Shown: in pieces, positions 16,996 through 27,739 of the stretch
Position numbering within the stretch: the first letter of the stretch is position 1
Layout of the letters: every line of letters starts with the position of its first letter
Source of the DNA: Marinilactibacillus kalidii
Lineage (GTDB): Bacteria > Bacillota > Bacilli > Lactobacillales > Carnobacteriaceae_A
Direction of reading: 5' to 3'
NCBI RefSeq assembly: GCF_017599325.1
Contig: NZ_JAGFVM010000052.1
Location: 1-64,000 of the forward strand
Length of the DNA: 64,000 nt
Position numbers and translations under genes: made by a program
Notes under the pieces: generated by a model
The model's database searches: none
Told to the model about the DNA's origin: nothing
The model's input: the letters and a program-made list of their open reading frames with translations, nothing else

Positions 16996-17934
16996 ATGAA
17001 AAAGGTAAGAAAAGCGATTATTCCAGCAGCTGGTTACGGAACACGTTTTTTGCCCGCAACGAAGGCAATGCCGAAAGAAATGATTCCAATTGTTGATAAA
17101 CCAACTATTCAATTCATTGTAGAAGAAGCGATTGCTTCAGGTATCGAAGATATTCTAATCATCACTGGGAAGCTGAAACGTCCAATCGAGGATCATTTTG
17201 ATTCTAACCCTGAGCTTGAGGAAAGTCTTCGCGCGAAAGGTAAACATGACTTATTAAAACTAGTAGAAGAAACAACTGGTTTGAACTTATACTTCGCTAG
17301 ACAATCTTATCCATTAGGTTTAGGTCATGCAGTTCTTCAAGCAAAAGCATTTGTTGGAGATGAGCCATTTGTTGTCATGCTTGGTGATGATGTGATGGCA
17401 GATGAAGTACCTTTGACCAAACAGCTGATTGAAGGTTACGAAAAAACACATGCATCAAATATTGCAGTTATGCGTGTACCTCATGAAGAAACATCTAACT
17501 ACGGTATCATTGATCCAGAAGCTGAAGCTGAAGAAGGTTTGTATAACGTACGTAAATTTGTAGAAAAACCTCAACCAGAAGATGCACCAAGTGATTTAGC
17601 GATTATTGGTCGTTACTTGTTGACGCCACAAATCTTTGACTTGCTTGAAAAACAAGAACCTGGTGTTGGTGGAGAAATTCAATTAACAGATGCGATTGAT
17701 GCCTTGAATAAAACCCAACGCGTTTTCGCGAAAGAATTTAAAGGTGACCGTTTTGACGTAGGCGATAAATTTGGTTTCTTGAAAACAACGATTCAATATG
17801 GACTCACACATCCACAAGTAAAAGACAATTTAAGAAATTATATTATTGAACTAGCCAAAGAGTTGGAAAATGGTGGCGCTGAATCAAAAATGGATGCAGA
17901 ATCACATGAATTAGAAGATAAAAAAGCTAAATAA
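16996..17934 (+). CDS. galU: UTP-glucose-1-phosphate uridylyltransferase
   Basis: Makes UDP-glucose from UTP and glucose-1-phosphate for glycolipid, teichoic acid and polysaccharide synthesis. The nucleotide-binding signature is [42 protein letters not shown] and the D-rich GDDVMAD site follow. Two starts are each preceded by AAGGAG: ATG 16975 (6-base spacing) and ATG 16996 (9-base spacing). The second gives the family N-terminus [13 protein letters not shown], so I place the start there; the first would add seven lysine/glutamate-rich residues. PgcA, which makes its substrate, is encoded 1.9 kb downstream. Confidence 0.95.
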   Translation: MKKVRKAIIPAAGYGTRFLPATKAMPKEMIPIVDKPTIQFIVEEAIASGIEDILIITGKLKRPIEDHFDSNPELEESLRAKGKHDLLKLVEETTGLNLYFARQSYPLGLGHAVLQAKAFVGDEPFVVMLGDDVMADEVPLTKQLIEGYEKTHASNIAVMRVPHEETSNYGIIDPEAEAEEGLYNVRKFVEKPQPEDAPSDLAIIGRYLLTPQIFDLLEKQEPGVGGEIQLTDAIDALNKTQRVFAKEFKGDRFDVGDKFGFLKTTIQYGLTHPQVKDNLRNYIIELAKELENGGAESKMDAESHELEDKKAK

Positions 17935-17943
17935 TCTTTTAGA

Positions 17944-17980
17944 AACATTGCCTACTCATTAAAGTGGGCAATGTTTTTTG
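17944..17980 (+). terminator. Terminator of galU
   Basis: The stem AACATTGCC / GGGCAATGTT (17944-17952 with 17966-17975) is followed by TTTTTT. Confidence 0.9.
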
Positions 17981-18021
17981 TACGAGAAATAAGTTCAGTA
18001 TTTATTTACTAGGGACTTTTG

Positions 18022-18030
18022 CTATAATAT
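18022..18030 (+). promoter_or_regulatory. Extended -10 promoter element
   Basis: TGcTATAAT, an extended -10 (TATAAT at 18025-18030), lies about 110 bases upstream of the TPR gene. No good -35 is visible. Confidence 0.5.
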
Positions 18031-18140
18031 AGAAAGTATAACGAGTTGTAGTAACATTTGACGTAGAACTATTTACAATTAAATATAAAAGATATACTAT
18101 TGAAAGAGTTGCTTTAATTGTTAAAGGGGGAGTGTCTTGA

Positions 18141-18578
18141 TTGAGACAAGCGGATGAGCATCAGGTGATTTCACTTATTCCCAGTGCTAGAACCTACTAT
18201 GGACGAGCAATGATTGCCTATGAAAAAAAAGACTTTAAAAAGGCAGAAAAACATTTCAAAACAGGACTTAGTCTTGCTGCCAATATAGATGAGAGAATCT
18301 TCGGTAATGTGCAATTGGCATTGATTTACCAACATTCCTTTGAATTTGAAAAATCAATTGCTGTATTAAATGATGTTTTAGAAAACGAATCTAAAAAATA
18401 TTATGACATCTATTTTTTTCAAGCAACGAATTATATTCACTTAGAAGATTACGAAACAGCAAAAGCCATGCTGGATGTGTATAGAGGTGCTAGACAAAAT
18501 GGTACCTATTCAGCAGAAGCAGACGAAATGAAAAAAATGATTGAACAACAATTGTCAGGAAAAAGACCTAAAGATTAA
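18141..18578 (+). CDS. Small TPR-repeat protein
   Basis: A 145-residue protein built of tetratricopeptide-like helices. Clear repeat units start at residues 15-48 (ARTYYGRAMIAYEKKDFKKA), 50-80 and 86-118 (YDIYFFQATNYIHLEDYETA). It lies directly upstream of trxB, like Bacillus YvcD, but is much shorter than that protein (about 480 residues). Start: TTG at 18141, 8 bases after GGGGGAG; the nearby TTG at 18137 meets a stop quickly. TPR domains bind proteins; no partner is evident. Confidence 0.75.
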   Translation: MRQADEHQVISLIPSARTYYGRAMIAYEKKDFKKAEKHFKTGLSLAANIDERIFGNVQLALIYQHSFEFEKSIAVLNDVLENESKKYYDIYFFQATNYIHLEDYETAKAMLDVYRGARQNGTYSAEADEMKKMIEQQLSGKRPKD

Positions 18579-18665
18579 AACTTACTAAAAGTAAGTTTTA
18601 ATAGTGGATTATCTACCTGATTTTCTACTATAATAAGGATAAGAACAACCGAGAGGAGCTCTCTA

Positions 18666-19619
18666 ATGGAAATTATTGAAAAAATATATGATGTTATTGT
18701 TATCGGCGCTGGACCAGGAGGACTCACTGCAGGGTTATATGCTTCCCGTTCAAATCTCTCTACATTGATGCTTGAACGTGGCTTACCAGGTGGACAAATG
18801 AATAATACGGCCGAAATAGAAAATTATTCAGGATTTAGTAGTATTTTAGGTCCTGATCTTTCGACTAAAATGTACGAAGGTGCGCAGCAATTTGGTGCTG
18901 AATATGCTTATGGTGATGTTCAAGAAATCATCAATGGGGAAGAATACAAAGAAATCGTTACTTCTTCTAAGACATTCCGTACACGCTCTATCATCTTAGC
19001 TACTGGTGCAGAACACAAAAAATTAGGTGTCCCAGGTGAAGCTGAATTAAATGGTAGAGGTGTTTCATACTGTGCTGTCTGTGATGGGGCTTTCTTTAAA
19101 GGCAAACATGTCATTGTTGCCGGTGGCGGAGATTCAGCTGTCGAAGAAGGAACGTACTTGACACAATTCGCAAGCAAAGTAACCATTGTTCACAGAAGAG
19201 ATTCTCTCCGTGCACAAAAAATTCTTCAAGATCGTGCATTCAAAAACGAGAAAATCGATTTTGTATGGGATTCAGTGATTGAAGAAATTGAAGGCGATCA
19301 AGCAGTTAGTGGTGTTAGAATACGCAACCTGAAAACAGGAGACGTTTCAACGCTTGAAGCTGGCGGTACGTTTATCTACATCGGTATCTTACCAAACTCG
19401 GATCAATTCCGTTCACTTGGTATTACGGATGAAGAGGGTTGGATCGAAACAGATGAGAACATGGAATCACGCGTCCCTGGTATCTTTGCCATCGGCGATG
19501 TTCGTAAAACTGTACTTCGCCAAGTTGCAACGGCTGTTGGAGATGGATCTATTGCAGGAAATGCAGCTTACCAGTACGTTGAGGAATTAAAAGAGCAATT
19601 AGAAAAAGCGCACGCTTAA
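18666..19619 (+). CDS. trxB: Thioredoxin reductase
   Basis: A 317-residue NADPH- and FAD-dependent flavoenzyme that keeps thioredoxin reduced. The FAD motif is GAGPGG (14-19), the redox-active pair C136-A-V-C139 lies in SYCAVCDGAFF, and the NADPH motif is GGGDSAVEEG. The C-terminal FAD signature reads GIFAIGDVR. It has its own SD (GAGAGGAG) and terminator. Its position after a TPR gene and before pgcA resembles other Lactobacillales. Confidence 0.97.
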   Translation: MEIIEKIYDVIVIGAGPGGLTAGLYASRSNLSTLMLERGLPGGQMNNTAEIENYSGFSSILGPDLSTKMYEGAQQFGAEYAYGDVQEIINGEEYKEIVTSSKTFRTRSIILATGAEHKKLGVPGEAELNGRGVSYCAVCDGAFFKGKHVIVAGGGDSAVEEGTYLTQFASKVTIVHRRDSLRAQKILQDRAFKNEKIDFVWDSVIEEIEGDQAVSGVRIRNLKTGDVSTLEAGGTFIYIGILPNSDQFRSLGITDEEGWIETDENMESRVPGIFAIGDVRKTVLRQVATAVGDGSIAGNAAYQYVEELKEQLEKAHA

Positions 19620-19641
19620 TCACTTTAACCAGTAAACGAAT

Positions 19642-19697
19642 AAAAGCACAGGAGTACGAGTGGTCTAATCCACTCAATAGTCTCTTGTGCTTTTTTC
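19642..19697 (+). terminator. Terminator of trxB
   Basis: A long stem (AAAAGCACAGGAG... with ...CTCTTGTGCTTTTTT), with an inner GAGTGG/CCACTC pair, ends in a U run. Confidence 0.9.
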
Positions 19698-19832
19698 ATA
19701 AATAAATCTTTTATCGGCTAATATAATGAAAGGTATGATGAAAGCCTTTTATATCAAATATCATGCATAATATAAACAAAAATGGTACAATTGTACTAAC
19801 GAATAAATTAATGATAAAAGAGAGGTTTTAAT

Positions 19833-21566
19833 ATGAGCTGGCAGGAAACTTATAAGACGTGGAAAAATGATGCTGAATTGGATGCTGATGTACGCGCAGA
19901 TTTAGAGAAATCTGAAAAAGATGAATCGAAGCTAGAAGATGCATTTTACGCTCCGCTTGAGTTTGGTACGGCAGGTATGAGAGGGATTATTGGTGCTGGA
20001 ATCAATCGTATGAATATCTATACGGTACGTCAAGCAACAGAAGGTCTCGCACTGTTTATCGAAAAAGAGCAAGGCGAAGAAGCTAAAAGCCGCGGCGTTG
20101 CAATCGCTTATGATTCTCGTCATATGTCCCAAGAATTTGCGATAGAATCCGCAAAAACATTAGGTGCACATGGTATCAAAGCGTATGTCTTTGAAAGTCT
20201 ACGACCAACACCTGAATTATCTTTTGCAGTACGCCACTTACAAGCTGCTGCTGGTATTATGATCACTGCAAGTCATAATCCACCTGAATACAATGGCTAC
20301 AAAACGTACGGCGAAGATGGTGGTCAATTACCTCCTAAAGAAGCGGATGCACTGACAGAAATGGTTAGAAGTGTAGAAGATGTATTGTCTATTGAAGTAG
20401 CAGACGAGAATAAATTAAAAGAACAAGGTTTACTGGAAATGATTGGCGAAAATGTTGATAAAGCTTATTTAGAAGCAATGAAAACAGTCACGATTGATCC
20501 TAATCTAGTAGATCGTGTAGCAAACGACTTGACCATTGTTTTCACACCATTGCATGGAACAGGTAAGATGATTGGAGAAAAAGCCTTAAAACAAGCTGGC
20601 TTCCGCAATATCCACCTAGTGCCTGAGCAAGCAGAACCAGATCCAGAATTTTCAACTGTTAAATCTCCTAATCCAGAAGATCCAGCTGCTTTTGAAAAAG
20701 CCATCGAACTAGGCTGTAAAATAGATGCGGATATTCTAATTGCCACTGACCCTGATGCTGATCGTTTAGGTATGGCTGTTAGAACGGCAAAAGGTAAGTA
20801 TGAAGTATTATCTGGTAACCAGATTGCCAGTCTGATGCTGGACTATATATTAAAAGCACACCGTGAAACAGGCATTTTACCTAAAAATAGTGTGATTTTG
20901 AAATCTATCGTATCTAGTGATATGCCTAAAGCAATTGCTGAGAAGAATGGTGTAGAAACGATTGATGTATTGACAGGCTTTAAATTTATTGCTGAGAAAA
21001 TCAAGCATTTTGAAGCAGATCAATCCAAGACCTTTATGTTTGGCTTTGAAGAAAGCTATGGCTATTTAGTTCAACCGTTCGTACGTGATAAAGATGCTAT
21101 ACAAGCTTTGGTTATCTCTGCGGAAATGGCTGCTTACCATAAAGAACGTGGTTACAGTTGCTTTGATGCACTTCAAGACTTGTATCATGAACATGGTCAT
21201 TTCAAAGAGAAAACAATCTCTATAAAAATGGATGGTATTGAAGGTGCCCAAAAAATCAAAAACTTGATGGATACATTAAGAAATGATTCTCCAACAGAAT
21301 TTGGTGAAATCAAAATCGAACAAGTTGAAGATTTCAAAACAGGTAAACGGATAAATTGTGAAGGCGAAGAAGAAACAATTGATATGCCTTCCGCAGATGT
21401 ATTAAAATATCGCTTGATCGATTCAAGTTGGATTGCTGCACGTCCTTCAGGAACAGAGCCGAAAATTAAATTCTATATTGCCGCATTTGATGATTCAGGT
21501 GTAGCTGTTGAAGAAAAAATGGAAGCTTTTGAAAAAGCGATTCAAACAATTGTAGATAATCAATAA
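19833..21566 (+). CDS. pgcA: Alpha-phosphoglucomutase
   Basis: A 577-residue alpha-D-phosphohexomutase interconverting glucose-6-phosphate and glucose-1-phosphate, the substrate of GalU. The active serine is S147 in TASHNPPEYNGYK. The metal loop is D306-P-D308-A-D310-R, the sugar-binding loop GFEESYGY, and the phosphate-binding loop RPSGTEPKIK lies near the C-terminus. Length matches Bacillus PgcA (581). PgcA-GalU supply UDP-glucose for glycolipid anchors and glucosylated teichoic acids. Confidence 0.95.
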   Translation: MSWQETYKTWKNDAELDADVRADLEKSEKDESKLEDAFYAPLEFGTAGMRGIIGAGINRMNIYTVRQATEGLALFIEKEQGEEAKSRGVAIAYDSRHMSQEFAIESAKTLGAHGIKAYVFESLRPTPELSFAVRHLQAAAGIMITASHNPPEYNGYKTYGEDGGQLPPKEADALTEMVRSVEDVLSIEVADENKLKEQGLLEMIGENVDKAYLEAMKTVTIDPNLVDRVANDLTIVFTPLHGTGKMIGEKALKQAGFRNIHLVPEQAEPDPEFSTVKSPNPEDPAAFEKAIELGCKIDADILIATDPDADRLGMAVRTAKGKYEVLSGNQIASLMLDYILKAHRETGILPKNSVILKSIVSSDMPKAIAEKNGVETIDVLTGFKFIAEKIKHFEADQSKTFMFGFEESYGYLVQPFVRDKDAIQALVISAEMAAYHKERGYSCFDALQDLYHEHGHFKEKTISIKMDGIEGAQKIKNLMDTLRNDSPTEFGEIKIEQVEDFKTGKRINCEGEEETIDMPSADVLKYRLIDSSWIAARPSGTEPKIKFYIAAFDDSGVAVEEKMEAFEKAIQTIVDNQ

Positions 21567-21579
21567 TCACTGTTCAAAC

Positions 21580-21620
21580 CGCAAGACTATCTGGTTCTTT
21601 TAGGTAGTCTTGCGATTTTT
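21580..21620 (+). terminator. Terminator of pgcA
   Basis: The stem CGCAAGACTATCT / AGGTAGTCTTGCG is followed by ATTTTT. Confidence 0.9.
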
Positions 21621-21720
21621 AATTTGATTAGTGCATCAGTAAGATAAGGGGTATTCCTTTAGGAATAAGGAAAAGTCTTTTATAATGAACAAAGAATAGA
21701 GAAAGAAAGGGAGTGAACGT

Positions 21721-21915
21721 ATGAATAGAAATGTTGGAGAATTAGACAGTATAGTTAGAATTGTTTTTGGAGCAGCATTAGTACCGAATCTGATTTTCAC
21801 AAAAGGTATGGGTAAAATTCTAGGTGTACTAGGTATTGCTTTGTTGGCATCTGGGAAAACTAAAAAATGTGAATTATATAACGCTATAGGTACAAGTACC
21901 TACACAGCTGAATAA
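21721..21915 (+). CDS. Small membrane protein, DUF2892/YgaP-like
   Basis: A 64-residue protein beginning MNRNVGELDSIVRIVFGAAL, the typical N-terminus of DUF2892 (YgaP transmembrane domain) proteins, with two short hydrophobic helices and a cysteine just before the end (KKCELYNAIG). Strong SD (AAAGGGAGTG). Function unknown; relatives are often fused or adjacent to rhodanese domains, but none is present here. A large hairpin ends the transcript. Confidence 0.7.
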   Translation: MNRNVGELDSIVRIVFGAALVPNLIFTKGMGKILGVLGIALLASGKTKKCELYNAIGTSTYTAE

Positions 21916-21931
21916 TCAATGATGAAAATCA

Positions 21932-22034
21932 AACCAGATAGAGTATTGAAATGAGAGAAGGTACGAAACATTAACCAGTAAATGAATGTTTTGTACCGGC
22001 TATCTCTTTTCAGTTTCTATCTGGTCTTTTTTAT
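21932..22034. terminator. Long bidirectional hairpin between convergent genes
   Basis: The outer arms ACCAGATAGA... and ...TCTATCTGGT and the inner arms GGTACGAAACATT and AATGTTTTGTACC pair over about 100 bases. A T run follows on the plus strand. The structure separates the small membrane gene from the hxlR-type gene on the other strand and is much longer than the other terminators here. Confidence 0.8.
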
Positions 22035-22378
22035 TTTGAATCACTTTTTTCGAGTGTGTGGGCATACTCATCTCCCCAGTTACAAATGGCAGTAACAACG
22101 GGTTCTAAGTCTCGCCCGATGCTAGTTAACGTATAATCCACTTTGGGTGGAACAACAGGATAGATCGTACGATAAATAATCTGATCTTCTTCTAGTTCTC
22201 TTAGTTGACGGATCAACATACGTTGGTTAATATCTGGGAATTTTTTTTGGAATTCGCTCAATCGAAGAGAAGGGTTATGCAAGAGTGCCCATATAATACT
22301 GATTTTCCACCTGCCGCCAACAACAGAAAGTGCTAAATCTTTGCTAGTAGGAAAGGTTTTATTTTTATATTCAATCAA
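22031..22378 (-). CDS. HxlR-family winged-helix regulator
   Basis: About 115 residues with the HxlR fold: KDLALSVVGGRWKISIIWALL, then recognition helix region INQRMLIRQLRELEEDQII and the wing PPKVDYTLTSIGRDL. An upstream ATG at 22453 would extend it, but that extension has no ribosome site and lies inside the operator region. TTG at 22378 has AAAGGA at 9 bases and gives MIEYKNKTFPTSKDL, the usual family N-terminus. The only cysteine is in AICNWGDEY. HxlR of Bacillus activates formaldehyde detoxification genes, and here the divergent neighbours are also a formaldehyde pathway, so I infer it controls them. Confidence 0.88.
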   Translation of the reverse strand: MIEYKNKTFPTSKDLALSVVGGRWKISIIWALLHNPSLRLSEFQKKFPDINQRMLIRQLRELEEDQIIYRTIYPVVPPKVDYTLTSIGRDLEPVVTAICNWGDEYAHTLEKSDSK

Positions 22379-22413
22379 ATCAATCAATCCTTTAAGTAAA
22401 ATGAAAGTAGTAG

Positions 22414-22427
22414 TGACAAAAATGTCA
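22414..22427. promoter_or_regulatory. Palindromic candidate operator 1 (HxlR/frmA)
   Basis: TGACA-aaaa-TGTCA is a perfect 5-bp-arm palindrome between the divergent regulator and dehydrogenase genes. Confidence 0.5.
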
Positions 22428-22441
22428 GTATTCACTTTTAG

Positions 22442-22457
22442 TGTATTATACAATACA
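22442..22457. promoter_or_regulatory. Palindromic candidate operator 2 (HxlR/frmA)
   Basis: TGTATT-atac-AATACA is a perfect 6-bp-arm palindrome. Its centre is 28-29 bp from that of operator 1, and it overlaps a likely -10 of the frmA promoter. Confidence 0.5.
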
Positions 22458-22462
22458 ATTAA

Positions 22463-23617
<1,155 letters not shown>

Positions 23618-23622
23618 GAAGC

Positions 23623-24459
23623 ATGGCAATAACATTAGTCGAAACGCATCAATCTTTCAAAGGAGAACAGCGGAAATATCGTCACCACTCAGATGTTTTA
23701 AACTGCGAAATGGACTTTAGCTTATATCTACCGCTGGCATCTGAACATCAGCCTACGTCTCTAATCTGGTGGTTATCTGGATTGACTTGTACTGATAATA
23801 ATTTCAGTCAGAAAAGTGGTTTCCAAAAGGCTGCTTCAGAAAATGATGTAGCCGTAGTGATACCCGATACTTCTCCAAGAGGAGAATCAGTAGCAGACGA
23901 TGATAGTTATGACTTAGGTAAAGGTGCGAGTTTCTATGTGAATGCAACACAGGCACCATGGTCTGAACATTATCAAATGTACCGCTACCTTACGGAAGAA
24001 TTACCTGAAGTTGTCCATGCGCTTATACCAGATTTTTCTGGAAAAGAGAGTATCATGGGGCATTCGATGGGTGGACATGGCGCAATGATGATAGGTCTGA
24101 AACAGGCTGATAGATTCAAGTCGATTTCTGCATTTGCACCGATTTTGACCCCAACACAAGTGCCATGGGGAGAAAAGGCGTTTACTGCGTATCTTGGTAA
24201 AGATAAAAATACTTGGTTGGAGTGGGACTCAACTCACTTGATCAAACAAGCTGATGTAGTACCGCCGATTCTGATCACACAAGGAACGAACGATCAATTC
24301 TACAAGGAACAACTAGAGGAAGCAACTTTTATGGAAGCAGCAAAAGGTAAAGCTGTTCAGTATCGTTTGGAAAATGGACATGATCACAGTTATTTTACGA
24401 TTGCGACTTTTATTGAAGAACACATTCAGTTCCATATGAATCATCTAAATGAGAAGTAA
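23623..24459 (+). CDS. fghA: S-formylglutathione hydrolase
   Basis: A 278-residue alpha/beta-hydrolase of the esterase D family that releases formate and regenerates glutathione. The nucleophile S148 is in GHSMGGHGA, the oxyanion region is WLSGLTCTDNNF, the acid is D in TQGTNDQFY and the histidine in NGHDHSYFTI. PDTSPRGESVADD is a family signature. An in-frame GTG at 23614 overlaps the frmA stop, but ATG 23623 gives the normal N-terminus MAITLVETHQSFKG. A strong terminator follows. Confidence 0.94.
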   Translation: MAITLVETHQSFKGEQRKYRHHSDVLNCEMDFSLYLPLASEHQPTSLIWWLSGLTCTDNNFSQKSGFQKAASENDVAVVIPDTSPRGESVADDDSYDLGKGASFYVNATQAPWSEHYQMYRYLTEELPEVVHALIPDFSGKESIMGHSMGGHGAMMIGLKQADRFKSISAFAPILTPTQVPWGEKAFTAYLGKDKNTWLEWDSTHLIKQADVVPPILITQGTNDQFYKEQLEEATFMEAAKGKAVQYRLENGHDHSYFTIATFIEEHIQFHMNHLNEK

Positions 24460-24476
24460 ACAGGAAAAGTAGCTTG

Positions 24477-24512
24477 AACAGATAGTATACAATCGTATAC
24501 TATCTGTTTTTT
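24477..24512 (+). terminator. Terminator of frmA-fghA
   Basis: A perfect 14-bp stem (AACAGATAGTATAC and its complement) with an AATC loop is followed by TTTTTT. Confidence 0.95.
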
Positions 24513-24585
24513 GTTTACGAAAACAATAATAAAGCGATAAGTAATTGATTAGTTACCCTGAGCTGTATACATGACACGCCCGGAA

Positions 24586-24594
24586 TGTTATAAT
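24586..24594 (+). promoter_or_regulatory. Extended -10 promoter of rapZ-yvcK-whiA
   Basis: TGtTATAAT, an extended -10 (TATAAT at 24589-24594), lies 61 bases upstream of rapZ. The -35 is weak. Confidence 0.5.
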
Positions 24595-24655
24595 GGTTAG
24601 AGTGAGTGACATAGTAACGTCGACTAAAGGAAATACATTAGGGGAGTGCTGACAA

Positions 24656-25543
24656 GTGGCAGAGAATATAGAGCTCGTAGTAATAACCGGTATGAGTGGA
24701 GCAGGAAAAACGGTAGCGATGCAAAGTTTTGAGGATATGGGCTACTATTGTGTGGATAATATGCCACCCAATTTATTACCTACTTTCTGGGATCTTGTAA
24801 GAGAATCTGGACAGTTTTCTAAAATAGCACTTGTAATGGATTTAAGAATGAGAGACTTTTTCGAACAGATGAAAGAAATGATTTTAAAGGTTGAAAATAG
24901 TCCCCATATTACAACGCGCATATTGTATTTGGAAGCAACTGAAAAAGAACTTGTCTCCCGCTATAAAGAAACAAGACGGTCACATCCGTTAGCTTCAAGT
25001 GGTCGAACGATTGAAGGTATTAGAAAAGAAAAACAATTATTAGAAGATATAAAAACCCGATCACAAGTCGTGATTGATACGAGCAACATGACGCCTCGTC
25101 AGCTGAGAGAAGAATTGATCAGCAACTTTAAGACGAAGGAAAAGCAAATGTTCCGTGTAGAAATGGTCTCATTTGGCTTTAAATATGGTCTGCCAATCGA
25201 TGCGGATATCGTGATGGATGTTCGCTTTCTACCGAACCCTCACTATATTGAAGATTTGCGTCCCAAAACAGGATTAGATAAACCCGTTTACGACTATGTG
25301 ATGCAGCAACCTGAAACAGCGCCATTTTATAAAAAATTTGCTGAACTATTAGATTACTCTCTTCCAGGATATAAAAGAGAAGGTAAAAGTAGTGTAACAA
25401 TCGCCATTGGTTGTACGGGTGGAAAACACCGTTCAGTAGCGTTAGCGGAAAGATTAGGACAAAAAATTCAAGCTGACGGATATCTTGTTCATATCACGCA
25501 CCGTGATAAGGACAAAACAAAGGAGTCTACCGTAAGATCATGA
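24656..25543 (+). CDS. rapZ: RNase adapter / P-loop nucleotide-binding protein RapZ (YvcJ)
   Basis: 295 residues. Walker A is GMSGAGKT near the N-terminus, [11 protein letters not shown] follows, and the C-terminal domain carries the family block [26 protein letters not shown] and the [14 protein letters not shown] phosphate-binding segment. In Gram-negatives RapZ senses GlcN6P precursors and guides RNase E; in Bacillus YvcJ affects competence and binds nucleotides. GTG start with GGGGAG. It overlaps yvcK by four bases in the universal Firmicute rapZ-yvcK-whiA cluster. Confidence 0.95.
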   Translation: MAENIELVVITGMSGAGKTVAMQSFEDMGYYCVDNMPPNLLPTFWDLVRESGQFSKIALVMDLRMRDFFEQMKEMILKVENSPHITTRILYLEATEKELVSRYKETRRSHPLASSGRTIEGIRKEKQLLEDIKTRSQVVIDTSNMTPRQLREELISNFKTKEKQMFRVEMVSFGFKYGLPIDADIVMDVRFLPNPHYIEDLRPKTGLDKPVYDYVMQQPETAPFYKKFAELLDYSLPGYKREGKSSVTIAIGCTGGKHRSVALAERLGQKIQADGYLVHITHRDKDKTKESTVRS

Positions 25544-26553
25544 TGAATCCAAAACAGAAAAAAAGACGACCAAAAATCGTTGTGATTGGTGGCGGGACAG
25601 GATTGCCAGTTGTTTTAAGAAGTTTGAAAGAAAAGGATGCTGATGTCACAGCAGTTGTAACAGTTGCAGATGACGGAGGAAGTAGCGGCGCATTAAGAGA
25701 GAGTATCAATGCTGTACCGCCGGGAGATTTAAGAAATGTACTCATTGCCTTATCTGAAATTCCAGAAACTTTCAAAGAAATTTTTCAATATCGTTTTAAA
25801 ACAGATGATGAAACATTAGCTGGTCATTCAATTGGTAATTTGATTATCTCTGCCACAGCAGATATGAAAGGCAATATTTACGAAGCAATTCAATTATTGG
25901 CTAAAATGATGCAAGTAAAAGGGCATGTTTATCCAGCAGCAGAAGAACCTTTAATTTTGAATGCAAGATACATGGATGGATCAACGGAAAAAGGGGAGTC
26001 TAAGATTCCTAAAGCAGGTAAAATGATTGATTATGTTGCCTTATCTTGTGTGGGAGAATCGCATCCGATTAAAGCAAGTAGAAAAGTGGTTTCTGCTATT
26101 ATGGATGCCGATATGGTCGTACTTGGCCCCGGAAGTCTATTTACAAGTATTTTGCCTAATTTAATGATTCCAGATCTTGGAGAAGCTGTCATGAATACAG
26201 AGGCGAAAGTTGTCTATATCTGTAACATCATGACCCAGCTTGGCGAGACAGAGACCCTTTCTGATGCTGAACATATACAAGTATTGCACCGACATTTAGG
26301 GAAGCAATTTGTAGATATCGCTTTGGCAAATATTGGAAAAGTACCTGACGAATATGTAGAAGAAGAACAGTCAACAGAGAATTTACTCCAAGTCGATCAT
26401 GACTTTAAAGGAATGCAGAAGGAAGTACCGATTATTATTTCGGATGATTTCTTAGAGTATAGAAATAAAGGCGTCTATCATAACGGAGAAAAAGTAGCTG
26501 AAGAGATTTTCAGAACAGCTTTTAACTCACAAAGAGCTTTTTCGAATTTTTAA
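25540..26553 (+). CDS. yvcK: YvcK/MgfK family gluconeogenesis and envelope factor
   Basis: A 337-residue protein with the CofD-like 2-phospho-L-lactate transferase fold. The N-terminal motif [17 protein letters not shown] and the region [14 protein letters not shown] bind UDP-sugars in homologues; [17 protein letters not shown] is also diagnostic. YvcK is needed for growth on gluconeogenic carbon sources and for correct localisation of PBP1 in Bacillus, a task related to MreB. Two adjacent ATGs (25540, 25543) are possible starts; the first overlaps the rapZ stop. Confidence 0.95.
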   Translation: MMNPKQKKRRPKIVVIGGGTGLPVVLRSLKEKDADVTAVVTVADDGGSSGALRESINAVPPGDLRNVLIALSEIPETFKEIFQYRFKTDDETLAGHSIGNLIISATADMKGNIYEAIQLLAKMMQVKGHVYPAAEEPLILNARYMDGSTEKGESKIPKAGKMIDYVALSCVGESHPIKASRKVVSAIMDADMVVLGPGSLFTSILPNLMIPDLGEAVMNTEAKVVYICNIMTQLGETETLSDAEHIQVLHRHLGKQFVDIALANIGKVPDEYVEEEQSTENLLQVDHDFKGMQKEVPIIISDDFLEYRNKGVYHNGEKVAEEIFRTAFNSQRAFSNF

Positions 26554-26591
26554 CCGATAGCGTTTGAGTTGGCAAGAAAGGAAGTGGAAAC

Positions 26592-27527
26592 ATGTCATTT
26601 GCAGCTGATGTAAAAAAAGAGTTAACGATGCTAGAGGTTCATCCAGAACACGCAAAAGCAGAGTTAGCGGCATTGATTCGTATGAACGGAACGCTCAGTA
26701 TCGTTAATCAGGAGTTTTTACTGAATGTTCAAACAGAGAATGCAGCAATTGCTAGACGAATTTATTCATTGATCAAAGACAATTTCGATGTAGAGTCGGA
26801 ATTGCTTGTTCGTAAAAAAATGAAATTAAAGAAAAATAATGTGTACATCGTTCGCTTAAAGAACGGCAGTAAGCTGATATTATCAGAGTTAGGTATTATG
26901 GACGGCATGCTATATCACGGGCATGTGCCGGATGAAATTCTAAAGAATAGACAAAAAGCAAAATCTTATCTACGTGGAGCCTTTCTGGCTGGCGGATCGG
27001 TCAATAGCCCAGGAACTAGTCGATATCATCTGGAAATTCATTCTAGTTATGAAGAGCACAATGAAGATATTTGTAACATGATGAAAGAATTTGAGTTGAA
27101 TGGTCGTACACATGAAAGAAGAAATGGGTACATTGTTTATTTAAAAGAGTCAGAAAAAATCGCCAATTTCCTTTCTCTAATTGGTGCGACGGGCAGTATG
27201 TTTAAATTTGAAGATGTTCGTATTGTAAGAGATATGCGGAATTCTGTTAATCGCTTAGTGAACTGTGAAAATGCCAATATGAATAAAACGATTGATGCAG
27301 CCAGTAGACAAATTGAAAATATTAAATTAATTGATCAGATGGTTGGGTTAGATTCGATTCCTGATAAATTACAAGAGATTGCATTACTGAGAGTAGAGTA
27401 TCCAGACATTAGTTTGAAAGAATTGGGTGAACTTGTACCTAATGGAGGCGTATCGAAGTCAGGTGTGAATCATAGACTGAGAAAGCTGAATAAAATGGCT
27501 GAAGAATTGAAACAGTATCCAGCCTGA
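26592..27527 (+). CDS. whiA: DNA-binding protein WhiA
   Basis: A 311-residue protein with an N-terminal LAGLIDADG-homing-endonuclease-like domain lacking catalytic acids ([16 protein letters not shown]) and a C-terminal helix-turn-helix ([30 protein letters not shown]). In Firmicutes it affects chromosome segregation, cell division and fatty-acid composition rather than sporulation. It is 38 bases after yvcK. The crh gene, which follows whiA in Bacillus, is missing: a tRNA follows instead. Confidence 0.95.
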   Translation: MSFAADVKKELTMLEVHPEHAKAELAALIRMNGTLSIVNQEFLLNVQTENAAIARRIYSLIKDNFDVESELLVRKKMKLKKNNVYIVRLKNGSKLILSELGIMDGMLYHGHVPDEILKNRQKAKSYLRGAFLAGGSVNSPGTSRYHLEIHSSYEEHNEDICNMMKEFELNGRTHERRNGYIVYLKESEKIANFLSLIGATGSMFKFEDVRIVRDMRNSVNRLVNCENANMNKTIDAASRQIENIKLIDQMVGLDSIPDKLQEIALLRVEYPDISLKELGELVPNGGVSKSGVNHRLRKLNKMAEELKQYPA

Positions 27528-27617
27528 TTCAAGTACAAAGAATCTCGGTAATGGTTTATCGGGATTCGACCTTGTATCCAAGACGATTTTAAAGTAAACT
27601 AGTTAATTGAGTGATCA

Positions 27618-27689
27618 CTCACCATGGTGTAATGGATAACACCTGAGATTCCGGTTCTCAAGCTGGGGGTTCGATTCCCTCTGGTGAGG
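27618..27689 (+). tRNA. tRNA-Arg (CCG)
   Basis: A complete cloverleaf. The acceptor CTCACCA pairs with TGGTGAG, the D stem is GTGT/ACAC, and the anticodon stem TGAGA/TCTCA encloses TTCCGGT with anticodon CCG at 27651-27653. The T arm is GGGGG-TTCGATT-CCCTC. The discriminator is G, and the terminal CCA is not encoded. It would read CGG, a rare codon at this GC content. Confidence 0.95.
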
Positions 27690-27697
27690 TCAAGTAA

Positions 27698-27739
27698 GGG
27701 TAGAAACGTTGATTTATAAACGTTTCTACCCTTTTTATT
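27698..27739 (+). terminator. Terminator after tRNA-Arg
   Basis: The stem GGGTAGAAACGTT / AACGTTTCTACCC with a short AT loop is followed by TTTTT. Confidence 0.9.
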
